Part shown: one piece after another, positions 53,476-64,000 of the stretch
How the letters are laid out: each line of letters begins with the position of its first letter
Numbering within the stretch: the first letter of the stretch is position 1
Assembly (NCBI RefSeq): GCF_022898935.1
Contig: NZ_JALIRP010000002.1
Coordinates: forward strand, 248,001 to 312,000
Direction of reading: 5' to 3'
DNA from: Paenibacillus mangrovi
GTDB lineage: Bacteria; Bacillota; Bacilli; Paenibacillales; Paenibacillaceae
DNA: 64,000 bases
The notes under the pieces: model-generated
Databases searched by the model: none
What the model saw: only the letters and a program-made list of their open reading frames with translations
What the model was told of the DNA's origin: nothing
Program-made: the position numbers and the translations under genes

Positions 53476-53552
53476 TGGTGGGCCCTGAGGGACTCGAACC
53501 CCCGACCAGTCGGTTATGAGCCGACCGCTCTAACCAACTGAGCTAAGGGCCC
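53476..53552 (-). tRNA. tRNA-Ile2 (CAT, lysidine) or elongator tRNA-Met
   Basis: A 77-nt tRNA with acceptor GGGCCCT/AGGGCCC, anticodon loop CTCATAA and encoded CCA. The body (TTAGCTCAGTTGGTTAGAGC, GGCTCATAACC) resembles Bacillus tRNA-Ile2, whose C34 is changed to lysidine by TilS, more than elongator tRNA-Met, so Ile2 is preferred. The choice needs a covariance model. Confidence 0.75.
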
Positions 53553-53588
53553 TGATCAAATATGTTATCGATCAAAATAATGACTGTA

Positions 53589-53669
<81 letters not shown>

Positions 53670-53701
53670 TCATTAATCAGTAGTAAATAGCGACAAGAAT
53701 T

Positions 53702-53731
53702 AATATACAGTATAAACACGCTCTGCGTCAA
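53702..53731 (-). promoter_or_regulatory. Promoter of the tRNA operon
   Basis: On the minus strand TTGACG (53731-53726), 18 bp, TATATT (53707-53702), about 30 bp before tRNA-fMet. Confidence 0.7.
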
Positions 53732-53765
53732 GTATTTTTTTATGGAATAAAATATCTCATGTTTT

Positions 53766-53930
53766 TCAAGGAATAAAGCGAACACCATATCTCCCTTTAC
53801 GCGAACGGAAAATTTCGACCAGATGAGGATCGTCATAGCCGTAAATCCAGCCATTCTGTTCAAGTCTTTTCGCGAGGCATCCAGCTTGAAATTTCGTCTT
53901 ATACAACTTCCCAAAATAAACCCATTGCAT
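53766..53930 (-). CDS. Small hypothetical protein, 54 aa
   Basis: The product reads MQWVYFGKLYKTKFQAGCLA, KRLEQNGWIYGYDDPHLVEI and FRSRKGRYGVRFIP, with a basic, aromatic-rich character. I do not recognise a family, though the layout is like a small nucleic-acid-binding fold. AAGGGG lies 9 bases before the ATG at 53930. The frame is open to 53999 without a site. Confidence 0.65.
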   Translation of the reverse strand: MQWVYFGKLYKTKFQAGCLAKRLEQNGWIYGYDDPHLVEIFRSRKGRYGVRFIP

Positions 53931-54027
53931 GTTTCTAACCCCTTTCTGCCATGATAAATGGTGTCGTTGGCTATTGTTACCTGATGAGGCACACATCATG
54001 CATTTTGGGATTTTCTTTAAGATTTCT

Positions 54028-54056
54028 TTGAGATTGTTTATGAATTATTTTATAAT
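54028..54056 (+). promoter_or_regulatory. Promoter for the YitT-family gene
   Basis: TTGAGA (54028-54033), 17 bp, TATAAT (54051-54056), about 58 bp before the start codon. Confidence 0.65.
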
Positions 54057-54114
54057 ATTAATAATATTAACTAAGTTGTTTAATATTAAACTTTTCTGGA
54101 AGCGAGGAATTTGA

Positions 54115-54981
54115 ATGGCAAAAACACACAGGAAGCACTCTCCCGCCGACTTATTGAAGAAATTTATTTTTATCACTGCCGGTGCAGTCTTAATGGCTGT
54201 TGCGCTCGAGGTATTTCTCGTACCGAACGATATCATTGACGGCGGCATCACTGGTATCTCCATTGTTTTATCCAAAATTACAACGCTCCCTCTCGGGATT
54301 TTCCTCTTTATAATCAACCTTCCCTTTTTGTTCCTGGGCTACAAACTGATCGGCAAAACCTTTGCCATCTCTACACTGTACGGCATCGTCGTCATGTCAG
54401 TCATGACGCAGATCCTACATGATGTTCAGCCCTTTACCAATGAAAAAATACTGGCCGTGTTGTTTGGCGGTCTGATCTTAGGTCTTGGCGTCGGCCTCGT
54501 CATCCGATTTGGCGGCTCGCTGGACGGAACGGAAATCGTGGCCATTTTGCTTTCAAAAAAGACCCGCATTCCCGTCGGACAGATCATCATGATCATGAAC
54601 GTGTTTATTTTTATCATCGCCGGGTTTGTGTTCGGATGGGATTCTGCCATGTACTCTATCTTCGCGTATTATATGGCTTCAAAGGTCATGGATATCGTCG
54701 TAGAGGGTCTCAACGAATCCAAATCGGTTACCATCATCTCTAGCGAATATGAAGAGATTTCCCAAACAATTCGTGACCGTCTTGGGCGCACAACGACTTT
54801 CATATATGCACGCGGCGGCTATTCTGGAGAAGAAACGCAAATGATCTATTGCGTCGTTACCCGCCTTGAGCTTTCGAAGCTGAAATCCCTTGTTCATGAA
54901 ATCGATCCCAAAGCCTTTATCGCGATTGAGCATGTTTCGGACGTGCTTGGGGGAAATTTCGAGAAGAGTGCGATTCACTAA
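54115..54981 (+). CDS. YitT family membrane protein (DUF161/DUF2179)
   Basis: The 288-residue protein has five or six membrane segments with the YitT motifs FLVPNDIIDGGITGISIVLS and LVIRFGGSLDGTEIVAILLS (two DUF161 repeats), and a soluble C-terminal DUF2179 domain (about 205-285) with GRTTTFIYARGGYSGEE and IDPKAFIAIEHVSDVLGGNF. Function is unknown. GAGG lies 7 bases before the ATG. It has its own promoter and a bidirectional terminator shared with the pyr operon. Confidence 0.88.
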   Translation: MAKTHRKHSPADLLKKFIFITAGAVLMAVALEVFLVPNDIIDGGITGISIVLSKITTLPLGIFLFIINLPFLFLGYKLIGKTFAISTLYGIVVMSVMTQILHDVQPFTNEKILAVLFGGLILGLGVGLVIRFGGSLDGTEIVAILLSKKTRIPVGQIIMIMNVFIFIIAGFVFGWDSAMYSIFAYYMASKVMDIVVEGLNESKSVTIISSEYEEISQTIRDRLGRTTTFIYARGGYSGEETQMIYCVVTRLELSKLKSLVHEIDPKAFIAIEHVSDVLGGNFEKSAIH

Positions 54982-55010
54982 AACCGTTAAGTCGCAATAA
55001 AGTGATATAT

Positions 55011-55042
55011 AACAAAAAGCAGCCCGAGGGCTGCTTTTTGTT
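55011..55042. terminator. Bidirectional terminator for YitT gene and pyr operon
   Basis: AACAAAAAGCAGCCC-GAG-GGCTGCTTTTTGTT, perfect stem with T-runs on both strands; it ends the pyr operon on the minus strand. Confidence 0.92.
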
Positions 55043-55099
55043 AACATTATAGAATTTATAAATTTCAGCGAAGCGGAAGCCATTCATAAATTGTAAATA

Positions 55100-55741
55100 T
55101 TACACGCCGAAAGAGGAAGGATCTTTTCTCCATGCTTTAAGCGCAGCCACATCCTCTTCCTGGATCATGCCTTGCTCCAAGGCTACATCCATCAGCGCAC
55201 TGTAGTTTGACAGCGTCTGGAGCGGAATACCCGCATCGCTGAATGCTTGTACGGCCTTGTCCAGCTGATAGCTGAAAATAGCGAGTACGGCTTGAGGCTC
55301 AGCTCCCGCGTCTTTAACGGCAAGCGCAGCTTTGATGGAACTTCCGCCGGTTGAGATCAGGTCTTCAATGACGATCACTTTCTGACCCGGCTTAATCATA
55401 CCTTCGATCTGATTTTCCTTGCCATGTCCTTTCGCTTTGTCGCGGATATAGGCCATCGGCAGGTTCAGCTTCTGCGCAACCCATGCTGCGTGCGGGATAC
55501 CTGCTGTTGCCGTACCGGCAATCACTTCGGTATCCGGATACTGCTCGCGGATCACTGCAGCAAACGATTCGGCGATATACTCGCGGATCTCGGGATAAGA
55601 CATCGTAAGGCGGTTATCGCAGTAAATTGGGGACTTGATGCCGGAAGTCCAGGTAAAGGGCTGCTTCGGACGCAACGCCACCGCTTCGATCTGCAGCAAA
55701 TACGCTGCGATTTGACCAGGGATTTCTGCTAGTTTCGTCAT
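55100..55741 (-). CDS. pyrE: Orotate phosphoribosyltransferase
   Basis: The 213-residue enzyme forms OMP from orotate and PRPP. It has FTWTSGIKSPIYCDNR, the PRPP loop VIVIEDLISTGGSS, and RDKAKGHGKENQIEG in the flexible catalytic loop. The start overlaps the pyrF stop by ATGA, so the two are translationally coupled. It is the last gene of the pyr operon; the common terminator follows at 55011. Confidence 0.96.
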   Translation of the reverse strand: MTKLAEIPGQIAAYLLQIEAVALRPKQPFTWTSGIKSPIYCDNRLTMSYPEIREYIAESFAAVIREQYPDTEVIAGTATAGIPHAAWVAQKLNLPMAYIRDKAKGHGKENQIEGMIKPGQKVIVIEDLISTGGSSIKAALAVKDAGAEPQAVLAIFSYQLDKAVQAFSDAGIPLQTLSNYSALMDVALEQGMIQEEDVAALKAWRKDPSSFGV

Positions 55742-56475
55742 GCTTCCAACATCTCCTTAATAATTTGTTCAGCAGCTTCTCTCGGCTTCTCAGCCGCCGT
55801 TATCGGCCGTCCGACGACGATGTAGCTGCTTCCGTTCCGAATGGCTTCTCCCGGCGTCAGAACGCGCTTCTGATCGCCCTGATCACTTCCTGCCGGACGG
55901 ATGCCCGGGGTTACGGTAACAAAATCCTTCCCGCAGACGCTCATGATATCAGCGGATTCCTGTGCCGATGCCACCACGCCGTCAAGACCTGCTGACTGGG
56001 TCAGCTCCGCATAACGGATGACCGCGTCCTTCACCGTTCCTGGAATGCCAATCTCCTGATTCAGCACGTTCTGTCCTGTGCTGGTCAACTGCGTAACGGC
56101 GATGACAAGTGGCTTTTCCAAGGCTGAATCGGACTGAAGGGCCTTGTCCACACCATCCAGAGCAGCCTTCATCATGTCCTTGCCGCCAGCCGCATGAACA
56201 TTAAACATGTCCACACCAAGACGGGTGATGCTTTCAGCTCCACCCTTCACCGTGTTAGGGATATCATGCATTTTCAAATCAAGAAATACCTTATAGCCGC
56301 GGGTTTTCAGTTCCCGCACAAAATCCGGGCCTGCAGCATAATACAGCTGCATGCCCACCTTCATGTAACATGGAATGCCCTCAAGCTCCTGAAGCAGGTT
56401 CTTGGCTTGACTCGCATCCGGGTAATCGAGGGCCACGATTAAGCGGCCCGCCATTTCCTTATATTGTTCATTCAT
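55738..56475 (-). CDS. pyrF: Orotidine 5'-phosphate decarboxylase
   Basis: The 245-residue TIM-barrel enzyme converts OMP to UMP. The catalytic DLKMHDIPNTV motif gives the Lys-Asp pair, and there are VTPGIRPAGSDQGDQKR and SYIVVGRPI for phosphate binding. AGGAGG is 11 bases before the ATG, just after carB. Length matches the bacterial type. Confidence 0.96.
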   Translation of the reverse strand: MNEQYKEMAGRLIVALDYPDASQAKNLLQELEGIPCYMKVGMQLYYAAGPDFVRELKTRGYKVFLDLKMHDIPNTVKGGAESITRLGVDMFNVHAAGGKDMMKAALDGVDKALQSDSALEKPLVIAVTQLTSTGQNVLNQEIGIPGTVKDAVIRYAELTQSAGLDGVVASAQESADIMSVCGKDFVTVTPGIRPAGSDQGDQKRVLTPGEAIRNGSSYIVVGRPITAAEKPREAAEQIIKEMLEA

Positions 56476-56490
56476 ATGAGTGCGTACCTC

Positions 56491-59400
56491 CTAGCGATCG
56501 GCGAATGCTGGCATCGCGGAGGATGAGAAATTGATCGTGTCGAGCATGTTCAGCAGCGCTCTGACCGTATCGAGGGAGGTCATACATACAGCCCCGTTCT
56601 CAACCGCTTCACGGCGAATCCGGAATCCGTCACGCTCAGGCGTTTTACCTTTGGTCAGCGTATTGAAGACGAATTGCGCTTCTCCGTTGCGGATCAGATC
56701 CAGAATGTTGGGCGTGCCTTCGCTGAGCTTTTGAACCGTCGTTACGAGGATTCCAGCATCGCTGAGCGCCTTCGCCGTTCCGCCTGTCGCATAGATTTTG
56801 TATCCAAGGCGTCTGAAGCCTTTCATCAGCTGGGCCGCTTCGGCTTTGTCCTTGTCGGCTACCGTGATGATGATCGCTCCGGTGGAAGGAATCTTCATGC
56901 CTGCCCCGATCAAGCCTTTATACAAGGCTTTGGCATACTGCAGATCGCGTCCCATAACCTCGCCTGTCGATTTCATCTCTGGTCCGAGCGTAGGCTCGAC
57001 TCTGCGCAGCTTCGCAAAGGAGAAGACCGGTACTTTGACCGATACGTATTCGCTTTCCGGCCACATGCCTTCTTCATAGCCCAGATCCTTCAGCTTTTTG
57101 CCGAGAATTGCTTGTGTCGCCAGATTGGCCATCGGAATGCTTGTTACCTTGCTCAGGAACGGAACCGTCCGGGAAGAGCGCGGGTTAACTTCGATGACGT
57201 AAACTTCATCTTTGTAGATGACGAACTGGATGTTGACCAGACCGATCGTTTTCAGTTCCTTCGCAATGCGGGTCGTGATGCTTATGATCTTGTCTTTCAG
57301 GTGCTGCTCCAGATGCTGCGGTGGGTAAACCGCGATCGAGTCGCCGGAGTGCACACCTGCGCGTTCGATATGCTCCATAATTCCCGGAATGACCACCGTT
57401 TCACCGTCACAGATTGCATCGACTTCGACTTCCTTGCCGAGCATGTAGCGGTCAATCAGTACCGGATGTTCTGGATTGATTTTCACGGCTTCTTCCATGT
57501 AGCTCAGCAGCTCAGCGTCAGAGTATACGATTTCCATCGCACGTCCGCCAAGGACATAGGATGGTCTCACAAGAACCGGATATCCGAGGGACTGCGCCGT
57601 ACCTACCGCTTCGTCAACCGATGTCACCGTGCTGCCTTTTGGCTGCGCGATATCAAGACGAGAGAGCAGTGCTTCGAACTTTTTGCGGTTTTCAGCTTCA
57701 TCAATGCTTTCCAGGCTGGTTCCGAGAATCGGAACGCCTGCTGCACTCAGCGGTGCTGCCAGGTTGATGGCAGTTTGTCCACCGAACTGTACGATAACTC
57801 CGATCGGCTTCTCCTGCTCGATGACGTTCATGACATCTTCGAAGAACAGCGGCTCGAAGTACAGTCTGTCTGAGGTGCTGAAGTCGGTAGATACCGTTTC
57901 AGGGTTGTTGTTGATGATGACTGCTTCATACCCGGCATTTTGAATCGCCCATACCGCATGTACAGTCGAGTAGTCAAACTCAATGCCCTGGCCGATCCGG
58001 ATCGGACCGGAGCCCAGCACAACCACTTTTTCTTTATTCGATTTTGTCACTTCGTTCTCTGTTTCATAGGTCGAGTAGTAGTACGGCGTGGAAGCTTCGA
58101 ATTCAGCCGCGCAGGTATCTACCATTTTGTATACCGGACGCAACTCATGCTGGATGCGGTACTCGCGCACTTCAGCTTCAGTCGTGTAGTTGTCCGCATG
58201 GACCTCAGCGCGCAGTTCTGCAATCGCACGGTCCGTGAAGCCCATGCGCTTTGCTTCGTACAGTGTTTCATAAGTAAGTTCTTTTTGCTGGATCTGCTTT
58301 TCGAAATGGATCAGACCTTGTAGCTTGTCGAGGAACCACCAGTCCACTTTGGTCAGATCTTGGATCATTTGTAAATCATAGCCGCGGCGGAAGGCTTCGG
58401 CGATCAGGAAGATGCGCTCGTCGTCGACTTTAACCAGACGTTCCTTCAGCACTTCCTCGCTCAGCTCCTCCGTCCCTTTTAGGTAGAAGCGGTGTACGCC
58501 GATTTCCAGGGAGCGAATCGCTTTATGGATAGATTCCTCGAATGTTCGTCCGATCGCCATTACTTCGCCGGTCGCTTTCATTTGCGTTCCCAGCTTGCGG
58601 TTGGCGTGGATAAATTTATCGAAAGGCCAGCGCGGGATTTTGCTTACGATATAGTCCAGCGTTGGTTCAAAACATGCATAAGTTTGCCCGGTTACCGGGT
58701 TGATGAGTTCGTCAAGTGTGTAGCCCATGGCGATTTTAGCCGCCATTTTGGCGATCGGGTATCCTGTTGCTTTGGAAGCAAGGGCCGAAGAGCGGCTTAC
58801 CCGTGGGTTAACTTCAATAACATAGTATTGGTAGCTTTGCGGATCCAGCGCAAACTGTACGTTACATCCACCCTCGATGTTAAGAGCGCGGATGATTTTC
58901 AGGGAGGCCGATCTCAGCATTTGGTACTCGCGGTCAGACAGCGTCTGGCTTGGTGCCACGACGATACTGTCGCCTGTGTGTACGCCAACCGGGTCGAAGT
59001 TTTCCATGTTGCAGACCACGATGCAGTTGTCGTTCGCGTCACGCATTACTTCGTATTCGACTTCCTTCATACCGGCGATGCTCTTCTCGATCAGACATTG
59101 TCCAATCGGGCTGTAACGGATACCAGAGGACACGGTTTCGCGCAGTTCTTCTTCGGTCGCGCAGATCCCGCCACCCGTTCCGCCAAGCGTGTAGGCCGGA
59201 CGGACGATGACCGGATATCCGACTTCTTCCGCAAATACAAGCGATTCATCCAGAGTCGTTACGATGGTACTTTCCGGTACTGGTTGCTCCAGCTCACGCA
59301 TTAGCTCGCGGAACAGGTCGCGGTCTTCGGCTTTTTCAATGGATGTCAGTTGGGTTCCGAGCAGCTTGACGTTCTCCTGCTCCAGGATGCCTGCCTTCGC

Positions 59401-59706
59401 CAATTCTACCGCCATGTTCAGGCCGGTTTGTCCGCCGAGTGTCGGCAGCAGTCCGTCTGGACGCTCCTGACGGATAATTTGTGTTACAAAATCAAGAGTA
59501 ATCGGTTCAATATAGACTTTGTCAGCCATATTGGTATCTGTCATGATCGTTGCAGGGTTGCTGTTGATGAGAACAACCTCAACGCCTTCTTCTTTGAGTG
59601 CCTCGCAGGCCTGAGTGCCTGCGTAGTCAAATTCCGCCGCCTGACCGATGACGATCGGGCCCGAGCCAATAACGAGGATTTTCTTAAGTTGTTTATTCAG
59701 TGGCAT
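56491..59706 (-). CDS. carB: Carbamoyl-phosphate synthase, large subunit
   Basis: The 1071-residue enzyme has two duplicated ATP-grasp synthetase halves (about 1-400 and 550-935), each opening with [17 protein letters not shown] or [16 protein letters not shown], a helical oligomerisation region, and a C-terminal MGS-like allosteric domain (about 940-1071). It makes carbamoyl phosphate from bicarbonate, ammonia and 2 ATP. It begins 2 bp after carA. As a pyr-operon copy it probably serves pyrimidine synthesis; UMP inhibition is expected from the family. Confidence 0.97.
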   Translation of the reverse strand: MPLNKQLKKILVIGSGPIVIGQAAEFDYAGTQACEALKEEGVEVVLINSNPATIMTDTNMADKVYIEPITLDFVTQIIRQERPDGLLPTLGGQTGLNMAVELAKAGILEQENVKLLGTQLTSIEKAEDRDLFRELMRELEQPVPESTIVTTLDESLVFAEEVGYPVIVRPAYTLGGTGGGICATEEELRETVSSGIRYSPIGQCLIEKSIAGMKEVEYEVMRDANDNCIVVCNMENFDPVGVHTGDSIVVAPSQTLSDREYQMLRSASLKIIRALNIEGGCNVQFALDPQSYQYYVIEVNPRVSRSSALASKATGYPIAKMAAKIAMGYTLDELINPVTGQTYACFEPTLDYIVSKIPRWPFDKFIHANRKLGTQMKATGEVMAIGRTFEESIHKAIRSLEIGVHRFYLKGTEELSEEVLKERLVKVDDERIFLIAEAFRRGYDLQMIQDLTKVDWWFLDKLQGLIHFEKQIQQKELTYETLYEAKRMGFTDRAIAELRAEVHADNYTTEAEVREYRIQHELRPVYKMVDTCAAEFEASTPYYYSTYETENEVTKSNKEKVVVLGSGPIRIGQGIEFDYSTVHAVWAIQNAGYEAVIINNNPETVSTDFSTSDRLYFEPLFFEDVMNVIEQEKPIGVIVQFGGQTAINLAAPLSAAGVPILGTSLESIDEAENRKKFEALLSRLDIAQPKGSTVTSVDEAVGTAQSLGYPVLVRPSYVLGGRAMEIVYSDAELLSYMEEAVKINPEHPVLIDRYMLGKEVEVDAICDGETVVIPGIMEHIERAGVHSGDSIAVYPPQHLEQHLKDKIISITTRIAKELKTIGLVNIQFVIYKDEVYVIEVNPRSSRTVPFLSKVTSIPMANLATQAILGKKLKDLGYEEGMWPESEYVSVKVPVFSFAKLRRVEPTLGPEMKSTGEVMGRDLQYAKALYKGLIGAGMKIPSTGAIIITVADKDKAEAAQLMKGFRRLGYKIYATGGTAKALSDAGILVTTVQKLSEGTPNILDLIRNGEAQFVFNTLTKGKTPERDGFRIRREAVENGAVCMTSLDTVRALLNMLDTINFSSSAMPAFADR

Positions 59707-59708
59707 GA

Positions 59709-60839
59709 TTAACGTTCTCCTTTCGCGGCTGCAGCAAGCTCAGCCTGGCGCGGGTTCGCCGGATTCTGCTGTTTGTGTTCTCTGATCATCTCCAGGAACT
59801 GATCGAAGAGATAGCTATTATCATACGGACCTGGTGCTGCTTCCGGATGATATTGTACGGTGAAGGCCGGATATTTTTTATGTTTCAGACCTTCGACGGT
59901 TTTATCATTATTGTTGATATGTGTTACTTCAAGCTCTGTACCTGCAATCGATTCCTCATTCACCGTATAGCCATGGTTTTGGGAAGTGATATAGCAGCGA
60001 TTTGTTCTCAAATCTTTAACCGGATGGTTGCCGCCGCGGTGTCCGAATTTAAGCGCTTCGGTATCGGCGCCGCAAGCCAGTGCAAACAGCTGATGTCCAA
60101 GGCAGATCCCAAAGATCGGGTATTCGCCGAGAAGCTCTTGGATGGTACGTATCGCATGCGGTACGTCTTTCGGGTCCCCAGGACCGTTGGACAGCTGAAT
60201 TCCGTCCGGATTCAGGTGGCGGATTTCTTCTGCCGTCGTATCTTGAGGTACAACGACCACATCACAACCGCGGGCCGTAAGTTCACGCAGGATGCCTGTT
60301 TTCGCACCGTAGTCTACCAGAACGATCCGCTCTCTCGAGCCTGGACTGCTGTACACATGTTTGGTAGAAACCGTAGCAACCTGATTTGTCAAGATCGGGC
60401 TTGCCGCCAGACGCTCTCTTAGTTCTTCAACCGACTGGGCCGACGTCGTGAGAATTCCCTTCATCGTTCCGTGCTGACGGATCATGCGGGTCAGCATACG
60501 GGTATCAATGCCGCTGATGCCCACGATGCCGTATTCTTTCAGCAAGCTGTCCACACTGTATTCCGCGCGCCAGTTGCTTGGCACCGTTTCATGACGGCGT
60601 ACGACGAAGCCGTGCACGAATGGCGCCACAGATTCAAAATCATCACGTGTAATTCCGTAGTTACCGATCAGCGGATATGTCATGGTTACGATCTGTCCGC
60701 AGTAAGATGGATCAGACAGCACCTCCTGGTAACCAGTAATCCCCGTATTGAATACAACCTCACCCGTTTTTTCACCTTCCGCACCGAAAGCACTGCCCGT
60801 AAACAGTGTTCCATCCTCCAGAAGCAATCTTGCCTGCAT
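59709..60839 (-). CDS. carA: Carbamoyl-phosphate synthase, small (glutaminase) subunit
   Basis: The 376-residue subunit hydrolyses glutamine and passes ammonia to CarB. An N-terminal domain with [17 protein letters not shown] and [18 protein letters not shown] is followed by the class I GATase with nucleophile Cys in [10 protein letters not shown] and the catalytic His-Glu in YHPEAAPGP. The ATG at 60839 has AGGAG 8 bases upstream and gives standard length. The frame is open to 60908 without a site. Confidence 0.97.
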   Translation of the reverse strand: MQARLLLEDGTLFTGSAFGAEGEKTGEVVFNTGITGYQEVLSDPSYCGQIVTMTYPLIGNYGITRDDFESVAPFVHGFVVRRHETVPSNWRAEYSVDSLLKEYGIVGISGIDTRMLTRMIRQHGTMKGILTTSAQSVEELRERLAASPILTNQVATVSTKHVYSSPGSRERIVLVDYGAKTGILRELTARGCDVVVVPQDTTAEEIRHLNPDGIQLSNGPGDPKDVPHAIRTIQELLGEYPIFGICLGHQLFALACGADTEALKFGHRGGNHPVKDLRTNRCYITSQNHGYTVNEESIAGTELEVTHINNNDKTVEGLKHKKYPAFTVQYHPEAAPGPYDNSYLFDQFLEMIREHKQQNPANPRQAELAAAAKGER

Positions 60840-60964
60840 TCCTCTCACTCCTCTGTCAAATACGTATGTTTGGTGATGCTGCAATTCATGTTCGTTCTTT
60901 TGCAGCATTCATCTATTCTGTATCTTTTGCTTTCATGAATCTGTCTTTGGTTTCGTTCCAAGCC

Positions 60965-62245
60965 TTAATCAGCCCATACAACCTTGCCGTTCACCCATGT
61001 TTTCACCGGCCAGCCTTTCAGCTTCCATCCGGTAAATGGAGTATTGCGTCCCTTCGTCGCGAACTCTGCAGGATTGACCTCTTTTTCCGTATCCAGGTCG
61101 ATCATGGTCAGGTCAGCAGGTGCTCCCTCTTCCAGTCTTCCTGTATCCAGTCCGAACACCTTAGCAGGGTCAGCAGTCATACGGCGCACCAGCATGGCGA
61201 GATCCCATTTTCCCGTCTCTACGAATTTCGTGTAGAGAAGCGGGAAAGCTGTCTCGAAGCCTACGATGCCGAATGGCGCCATTTCCATCCCTTTTGCTTT
61301 TTCCTCTTCGGTATGAGGAGCATGATCCGTTACGATGATGTCCAGCGTTCCGTCTAGAAGTGCTTCGATACAAGCTTCAACGTCACGCGGAGAGCGAAGC
61401 GGCGGGTTCATTTTCCAATTGGCGTCAAGGCCTGGAATATCTTCATCGGACAGCAGCAGGTGATGCGGGCATACCTCTGCAGTTACCTTGATGCCGATTG
61501 ATTTGGCTTGGCGGATCAGCCTTATGGATTGCTCCGTGCTCACGTGGCACACATGGTAGTGGACTCCCGTCGCTTCGGCGAGAAGAATGTCCCGGCCGAC
61601 ATGGATCGCTTCCGATTCATTCGGTATCCCCACTAGTCCATGCTTTTCTGCAAATTTGCCTTCCGTAACGCTTCCCTTTTCCACCAGGGAATTCTCTTCG
61701 CAGTGTGCGATGACCGGCATATCCAGCTCGGCAGCCATCCGCATGGCGTTTTTCATCATTTGCGCGTTCTGTACACCTACGCCGTCGTCGGTAAATCCGA
61801 TCGCACCAGCAGCCTTGAGGGCTGCAAAATCAGTCAATTCCCGTCCAAGCTCCCGGACCGTAATGGCCGCATAAGGAAGGACCTTTACGAGTCCAGCTTC
61901 GCGAGCCTTATCCAGCACCAGCTGTACGGTTTCCGGATTGTCTGTTACCGGTTTGGTATTTGGCATACAAGCGATGGTTGTAAATCCGCCCTTAGCAGCC
62001 GAACGGCTTCCGGTTTCAATCGTTTCCTTATGTTCAAAGCCAGGCTCGCGCAAATGAACATGCATATCGATCAGCCCTGGCGTCACCAGCTTGCCTGCAG
62101 CATCCGTCACTTCGGCTCCTGCCTGCGGCTCCCATGCCGAGTCTCCATCGATCAGACTCCGGATGACTCCGTCCTCCAGGATGATATGCTTTTTGACCAG
62201 TTCACCTTGTTCATTCAACACGCTGGCATTCGTAATAATCTGCAC
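60965..62245 (-). CDS. pyrC: Dihydroorotase, class I
   Basis: The 426-residue enzyme closes carbamoyl aspartate to dihydroorotate. The metal-binding DMHVHLREPGFEHKE is followed by GGFTTIACMPNT, HCEENSLV, YHVCHVST and DHAPHT. The start is GTG at 62245 with GGAGG 8 bases before it. It lies 112 bp after pyrB, the largest gap in the operon, with AT-rich DNA that could hold a minor promoter. Confidence 0.96.
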   Translation of the reverse strand: MQIITNASVLNEQGELVKKHIILEDGVIRSLIDGDSAWEPQAGAEVTDAAGKLVTPGLIDMHVHLREPGFEHKETIETGSRSAAKGGFTTIACMPNTKPVTDNPETVQLVLDKAREAGLVKVLPYAAITVRELGRELTDFAALKAAGAIGFTDDGVGVQNAQMMKNAMRMAAELDMPVIAHCEENSLVEKGSVTEGKFAEKHGLVGIPNESEAIHVGRDILLAEATGVHYHVCHVSTEQSIRLIRQAKSIGIKVTAEVCPHHLLLSDEDIPGLDANWKMNPPLRSPRDVEACIEALLDGTLDIIVTDHAPHTEEEKAKGMEMAPFGIVGFETAFPLLYTKFVETGKWDLAMLVRRMTADPAKVFGLDTGRLEEGAPADLTMIDLDTEKEVNPAEFATKGRNTPFTGWKLKGWPVKTWVNGKVVWAD

Positions 62246-62357
62246 GTTGTTTACCTCCGCTCGTTGATTGGCGCTGTGGCTTCCAATCTATTGTATAATA
62301 ATAATTCAAGTTTGTGTATATTTATTAATTCATTTGCATGTATAATCTTGTTCCGGA

Positions 62358-63266
62358 CTATCTCAGCGCTCTTTCCATAACCGCCATCCGTACCGGAACC
62401 CCGTTGCTCATCTGTGTAAAAATGGCCGACTGCTCACATTCGACGACCGCATCGTCAATTTCCACGTTCCGGTTGACCGGAGCCGGGTGCATAATCAGCG
62501 TGTGCTTGGACAGCCTTGCCGCCCGCTCCTCTGTCAATCCGTATTGCGCCCGGTATTCCTCAGCCGATTTGAACATGCCCGTTTCGTGGCGTTCGAGCTG
62601 AACCCGCAGCATCATGACGACATCCGATTTCAGCGCTTCTTCCATGGAGACGTAGGCGGCGTAAGGCTCAAGATCCGGTGCCACCATATTCTGCGGTGCG
62701 CAGAACTTGACTTCAGCTCCGAATTTTCTAAGCGCCCACAGGTCCGATCTGGCCACCCGGCTGTGAGAGATGTCGCCGATGATCGAAACGGTCAGACCTT
62801 GAAGAGTTCCAAACTTTCTTTTCATCGTGAACAGATCCAGCAGCGCCTGCGTCGGGTGCTCATTGTTTCCATCGCCCGCATTGATCAGCGGCACCGAAAG
62901 TTTGGACGCTAGTTCTTCTAGCACGCCTGCCGGCTTGAGCCGGATGACGCCAGCGTCAATTCCCATGGACTCAAGGGTTTTGACTGTATCGTAGATCGAC
63001 TCACCTTTTTCAACGCTCGAGGCTGCGGCCGCGAAGTTCAACACCTGTGCTCCAAGCCGCTTTTCGGCCATTTCGAAGGAAAACCGCGTTCTTGTGCTGT
63101 TCTCGAAAAACATGTTCGCTACAAAGCTTGAGCTCAGCACCGGTACGACTTTTTCCTGCTGTGCTTCCCAGTATGCTGCCCGGTCGAGTATGGACTCGAT
63201 CTCGCTGCGGCTAAGGTCTTTCAATCCGAGCAAGCTGCGTTCCTTAAGCTTCGTCATCGTCATCAT
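62358..63266 (-). CDS. pyrB: Aspartate carbamoyltransferase catalytic chain
   Basis: The 302-residue enzyme joins carbamoyl phosphate and aspartate. It has the carbamoyl-phosphate loop FFENSTRTRFSFE, HPTQALLDLF and HPAPVNRNVEI. No pyrI regulatory gene is adjacent, as expected for Bacillales. The ATG at 63266 follows AGGAG by 8 bases and pyrR by 2 bp, so they are cotranscribed and likely coupled. Confidence 0.97.
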   Translation of the reverse strand: MMTMTKLKERSLLGLKDLSRSEIESILDRAAYWEAQQEKVVPVLSSSFVANMFFENSTRTRFSFEMAEKRLGAQVLNFAAAASSVEKGESIYDTVKTLESMGIDAGVIRLKPAGVLEELASKLSVPLINAGDGNNEHPTQALLDLFTMKRKFGTLQGLTVSIIGDISHSRVARSDLWALRKFGAEVKFCAPQNMVAPDLEPYAAYVSMEEALKSDVVMMLRVQLERHETGMFKSAEEYRAQYGLTEERAARLSKHTLIMHPAPVNRNVEIDDAVVECEQSAIFTQMSNGVPVRMAVMERALR

Positions 63267-63268
63267 GT

Positions 63269-64000
<732 letters not shown>

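Noticed and set aside
56674..57873. A 399-codon plus-strand frame opposite carB
   Set aside because: It is antisense to a highly conserved gene and rich in Arg, Phe and Asp in a shadow pattern, with no start signal. Similar frames at 58492-59304 and 38268-39380 were rejected for the same reason.

Overview
The window reads as a chromosomal core segment of a Gram-positive, endospore-forming Firmicute, most likely a Paenibacillus. The evidence is the set of Bacillales families (RicF/YlbG, YlaN, FtsW, YugN-like, YtxJ, CcpA, AcuA, SpeA, PyrR, YktB-like), AGGAGG-type ribosome binding sites, frequent TTG and GTG starts, tight rho-independent terminators, and a class A penicillin-binding protein with C-terminal fibronectin type III modules. 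I see no prophage, insertion sequence, CRISPR array, toxin-antitoxin pair or secondary-metabolite cluster.

Layout. 1-12.5 kb: the first codons of dapF, a Ca2+ P-type ATPase, rqcH, a PHP-domain phosphatase, ylbG-ricF, a translationally coupled XPB-like helicase plus helicase-associated protein, and an M20 amidohydrolase. 12.7-18 kb: a YugN-like gene with ftsW, an Asp23-family gene, a Ca2+/H+ antiporter, ylaN, an HPr-like protein without the catalytic histidine, and an M29 aminopeptidase. 18-26 kb: a lipoprotein, a GAF-GGDEF diguanylate cyclase, rpsD with a structured leader, and the large PBP1A-like enzyme. 26-35 kb is a carbon-catabolite block: acsA/acuA divergent with a cre site, mtnN, ccpA with its own cre site, ytxJ, enzyme I and a IICBA glucose-type PTS permease. 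35-45 kb: a CoA-binding protein, EPSP synthase, a rhodanese, shikimate kinase, gnd, a YktB-like protein, an MFS transporter and arginine decarboxylase. 45-52 kb is made of small proteins, including five very short genes, with an MBL-fold hydrolase, a GNAT protein, tRNA-Val, a glycerophosphodiesterase and an AI-2E-type permease. 52-55 kb: ung, a four-gene tRNA operon and a YitT-family protein. 55-64 kb: the pyrRBC-carAB-pyrFE operon with a PyrR-controlled attenuator at the right edge.

How it works together. CcpA, enzyme I, the glucose PTS, AcsA and its acetyltransferase AcuA, and possibly the HPr-like protein form a plausible carbon-flux group. AroA and AroK sit either side of a rhodanese gene. 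The pyr operon makes UMP but lacks pyrK, pyrD and pyrP.

Many CDS starts below are moved inward from the longest open frame because a good Shine-Dalgarno site, a promoter or a terminator fixes them. I found no clear undescribed multi-gene system. The best leads are the histidine-less HPr-like protein, the compact ccpA promoter, the palindrome inside the antiporter promoter, the divergent EPSP synthase motif, the XPB pair and the cluster of very small proteins.
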